Source: Ramlibacter monticola | GTDB taxonomy: Bacteria > Pseudomonadota > Gammaproteobacteria > Burkholderiales > Burkholderiaceae_C | Direction of reading: 5' to 3' | Assembly: GCF_016722785.1 (NCBI RefSeq) | Contig: NZ_JAEQNE010000001.1 | Span: 496,001-560,000 of the forward strand | Length of the DNA stretch: 64,000 nucleotides | Part shown: positions 62,617 through 64,000 of the stretch, piece after piece | Numbering within the stretch: position 1 is the first letter of the stretch | Layout of the letters: the number at the start of each line of letters is the position of its first letter | Notes under the pieces: model-generated | The model's database searches: none | What the model was told of the DNA's origin: nothing | What the model saw: the letters and a program-made list of their open reading frames with translations, nothing else | Translations under genes and position numbers: made by a program

Positions 62617-64000
62617 TCAATGCAGCGCCCGATAGATCTCTTCCGCCAGTTCCCGCGAAATGCCTTCGACCGTCGCGATGTCTTCCACGCTCGCCGCCGC
62701 CACGCCTCGCACCCCGCCGAAGCGTTGCAGCAGGCGGGCGCGCTTCTTGGCGCCGATGCCCGGGATCTCCTCCAGCTGGCTGCCTCCGACGCGCACGCGC
62801 GCGCGCCGCGCCCGCATGCCGGTGATGGCGAAGCGGTGGGCCTCGTCGCGGATCTGCGCCACCAGCATCAGGGCCGCCGACTCGCGACCGAGGTAGACCT
62901 TGTCGCGCCCATCCGCGAACACCAGTTCCTCCAGGCCCACCTTGCGGCCCTCGCCCTTTTCGACGCCGACGATCACGGACAGGTCCAGCCCGAGCTCCGC
63001 GAACACCTCGCGCGCCATGCTGACCTGGCCGCGGCCGCCGTCGACCAGCACCAGGTCCGGCAGGCGCTGCGCGCTGCCGCCCGCGCCCGGCCTGGCGCGC
63101 TTGCCCGCCGCGGCGCCCGCATCGGGCGCCGGCGCCGGCTCCGGCGGCGGCGCTGCCTCTTCCACCTCTTCCTCCGGCGGGGTGGCCTCGGGCGTGTCGC
63201 GCCCGGCCTGCGCCAGCCGCGCATAGCGGCGCGTCAGCACCTGCCGCATGGCCGCGTAGTCGTCGCCGGGGGTGATGTCGTCGATGTTGTAGCGGCGGTA
63301 CTCGCGGTTCTGCATCTGGTGGTGGTGGAACACCACGCAGGATGCCTGGGTCGCCTCGCCCGCGGTATGCGAGATGTCGAAACACTCGACGCGAAAGGTG
63401 TCCAGCTGGTCCGGCTCCAGGTCCAGCGCCTCGACCAGGGCGCGCGTGCGGGCCTGCTGCGAGCCCTCCTCCGCCAGCAGCCGCGCGAGCTGGATCTGCG
63501 CGTTCTTCTCCGCCATCTCCAGCCACAGCCGGCGCTGGCCGCGCGGATTGTGCACCGCCGCGATGCGCGTGCCGGCCTGCTGCGACAGCGCCTCGCCCAG
63601 TTCGGGATCGATCGGATGGCTGGTGATCAGGGCCGAAGGCACCGGCACGCCGATGTAGTGCTGCGCGATGAAGGCCTCCAGCACCTGCACTTCGACCGAC
63701 TGCGCGTGCACGGCATCCTCGGCGTCGTCGAACTCCTGCACCGCCGTCGCGTCCTCGATGTGGCTCGGGAAATAGGCGCGGTCGCCGAGGTGGCGGCCGC
63801 CACGCACCATGGCGAGGTTCACGCAGGCCTTGCCGCCGTGCACCTGCACCGCCAGGATGTCGACGTCCTTGTCGGAGACGGTCTCCACCGACTGCTGGTG
63901 CAGCACCTTGGACAGCGCCGCCATCTGGTTGCGCAGTTCGGCCGCCTGCTCGAACTCCAGCTTCTCCGCGTGCGCCATCATGCGCTGCTCCAGCCCCTGC
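62617..64000 (-). CDS. uvrC: Excinuclease ABC subunit C, 5' part beyond window
   Basis: C-terminal 461 codons of UvrC; the N-terminal GIY-YIG nuclease lies off the right edge. Visible from the edge inwards: the UVR domain ([20 protein letters not shown]), the linker, the RNase H-like 5' nuclease domain ([25 protein letters not shown]) and the tandem HhH domain ([18 protein letters not shown]). A Pro/Glu/Ala-rich insert of about 50 residues (63070-63215) interrupts the nuclease domain before [10 protein letters not shown]. Nucleotide excision repair enzyme. Confidence 0.96.
   Translation of the reverse strand, partial: QGLEQRMMAHAEKLEFEQAAELRNQMAALSKVLHQQSVETVSDKDVDILAVQVHGGKACVNLAMVRGGRHLGDRAYFPSHIEDATAVQEFDDAEDAVHAQSVEVQVLEAFIAQHYIGVPVPSALITSHPIDPELGEALSQQAGTRIAAVHNPRGQRRLWLEMAEKNAQIQLARLLAEEGSQQARTRALVEALDLEPDQLDTFRVECFDISHTAGEATQASCVVFHHHQMQNREYRRYNIDDITPGDDYAAMRQVLTRRYARLAQAGRDTPEATPPEEEVEEAAPPPEPAPAPDAGAAAGKRARPGAGGSAQRLPDLVLVDGGRGQVSMAREVFAELGLDLSVIVGVEKGEGRKVGLEELVFADGRDKVYLGRESAALMLVAQIRDEAHRFAITGMRARRARVRVGGSQLEEIPGIGAKKRARLLQRFGGVRGVAAASVEDIATVEGISRELAEEIYRALH

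Overview
The window is an ordinary, very GC-rich bacterial chromosome segment, tightly packed with genes. Gene content and order point to Betaproteobacteria, order Burkholderiales, most likely Comamonadaceae (Ramlibacter/Variovorax-like). This is inferred from two Bug-type (TctC) binding proteins, a bfd-tonB-exbB-exbD-hemP cluster, a surE-pcm-nlpD-rpoS cluster, rpsF-priB-rpsR-rplI, and an aminotransferase-hom-thrC-moeA-moaD-moaE run. I see no prophage, insertion sequence, CRISPR array, integrase or plasmid function.

Layout. 0-8 kb: 1-Cys peroxiredoxin and Nudix hydrolase, an unknown acidic protein, an SDR, two tiny proteins (DUF3096, DUF3079), an exported L,D-transpeptidase-like protein, a NarL-type regulator and clpB with a sigma-32-like promoter. 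8-12.6 kb: a FAD monooxygenase coupled to a TctC protein, facing a MarR regulator and a second TctC gene. 12.7-20.3 kb: one long minus-strand operon (aminotransferase, DUF1176, hom, thrC, mobB, moeA, moaD, moaE) held together by 4-base overlaps. 20.3-23.3 kb: Mth938-like protein, bcp, a possible small RNA, PIN-PhoH ATPase. 23.3-34.2 kb (minus): dnaB, the rpsF operon with an S6:S18-like leader, an MHS transporter, a DUF4212/sodium:solute symporter pair and ppsA, with its regulator ppsR divergent.

34-42 kb: oxidative stress and iron. ahpC carries an OxyR-like upstream site and is followed by ahpF, bfr, then a Fur-controlled bfd-tonB-exbB-exbD-hemP operon, a GlcG-like protein and a Bax-inhibitor-1 membrane protein. 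42-49 kb: rlmD, a PolB-like exonuclease, rpoS-nlpD-pcm-surE (minus), a quinone oxidoreductase and tRNA-His. 49-55.5 kb: DUF3016, then a TonB receptor-piuC-PepSY iron operon with a Fur-like site, then a CBS protein with a GntP permease. 55.5-64 kb: hup, tRNA-Val and ppiD; a haloacetate/fluoroacetate-dehalogenase-like hydrolase coupled to a tartrate/malate-type dehydrogenase with a divergent LysR regulator; EamA transporter, pgsA, and uvrC running off the right edge.

The most unusual features are non-coding: a roughly 275-bp set of nested palindromes that contains the stop codons of two convergent genes (2673-2948), two related long palindromes built on a shared module (12.6 kb and 25.4 kb), a perfect 20-bp palindrome over a start codon (44.3 kb), and a promoter-terminator pair that could encode a short RNA (21.4 kb). 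I found no clearly new multi-gene system.
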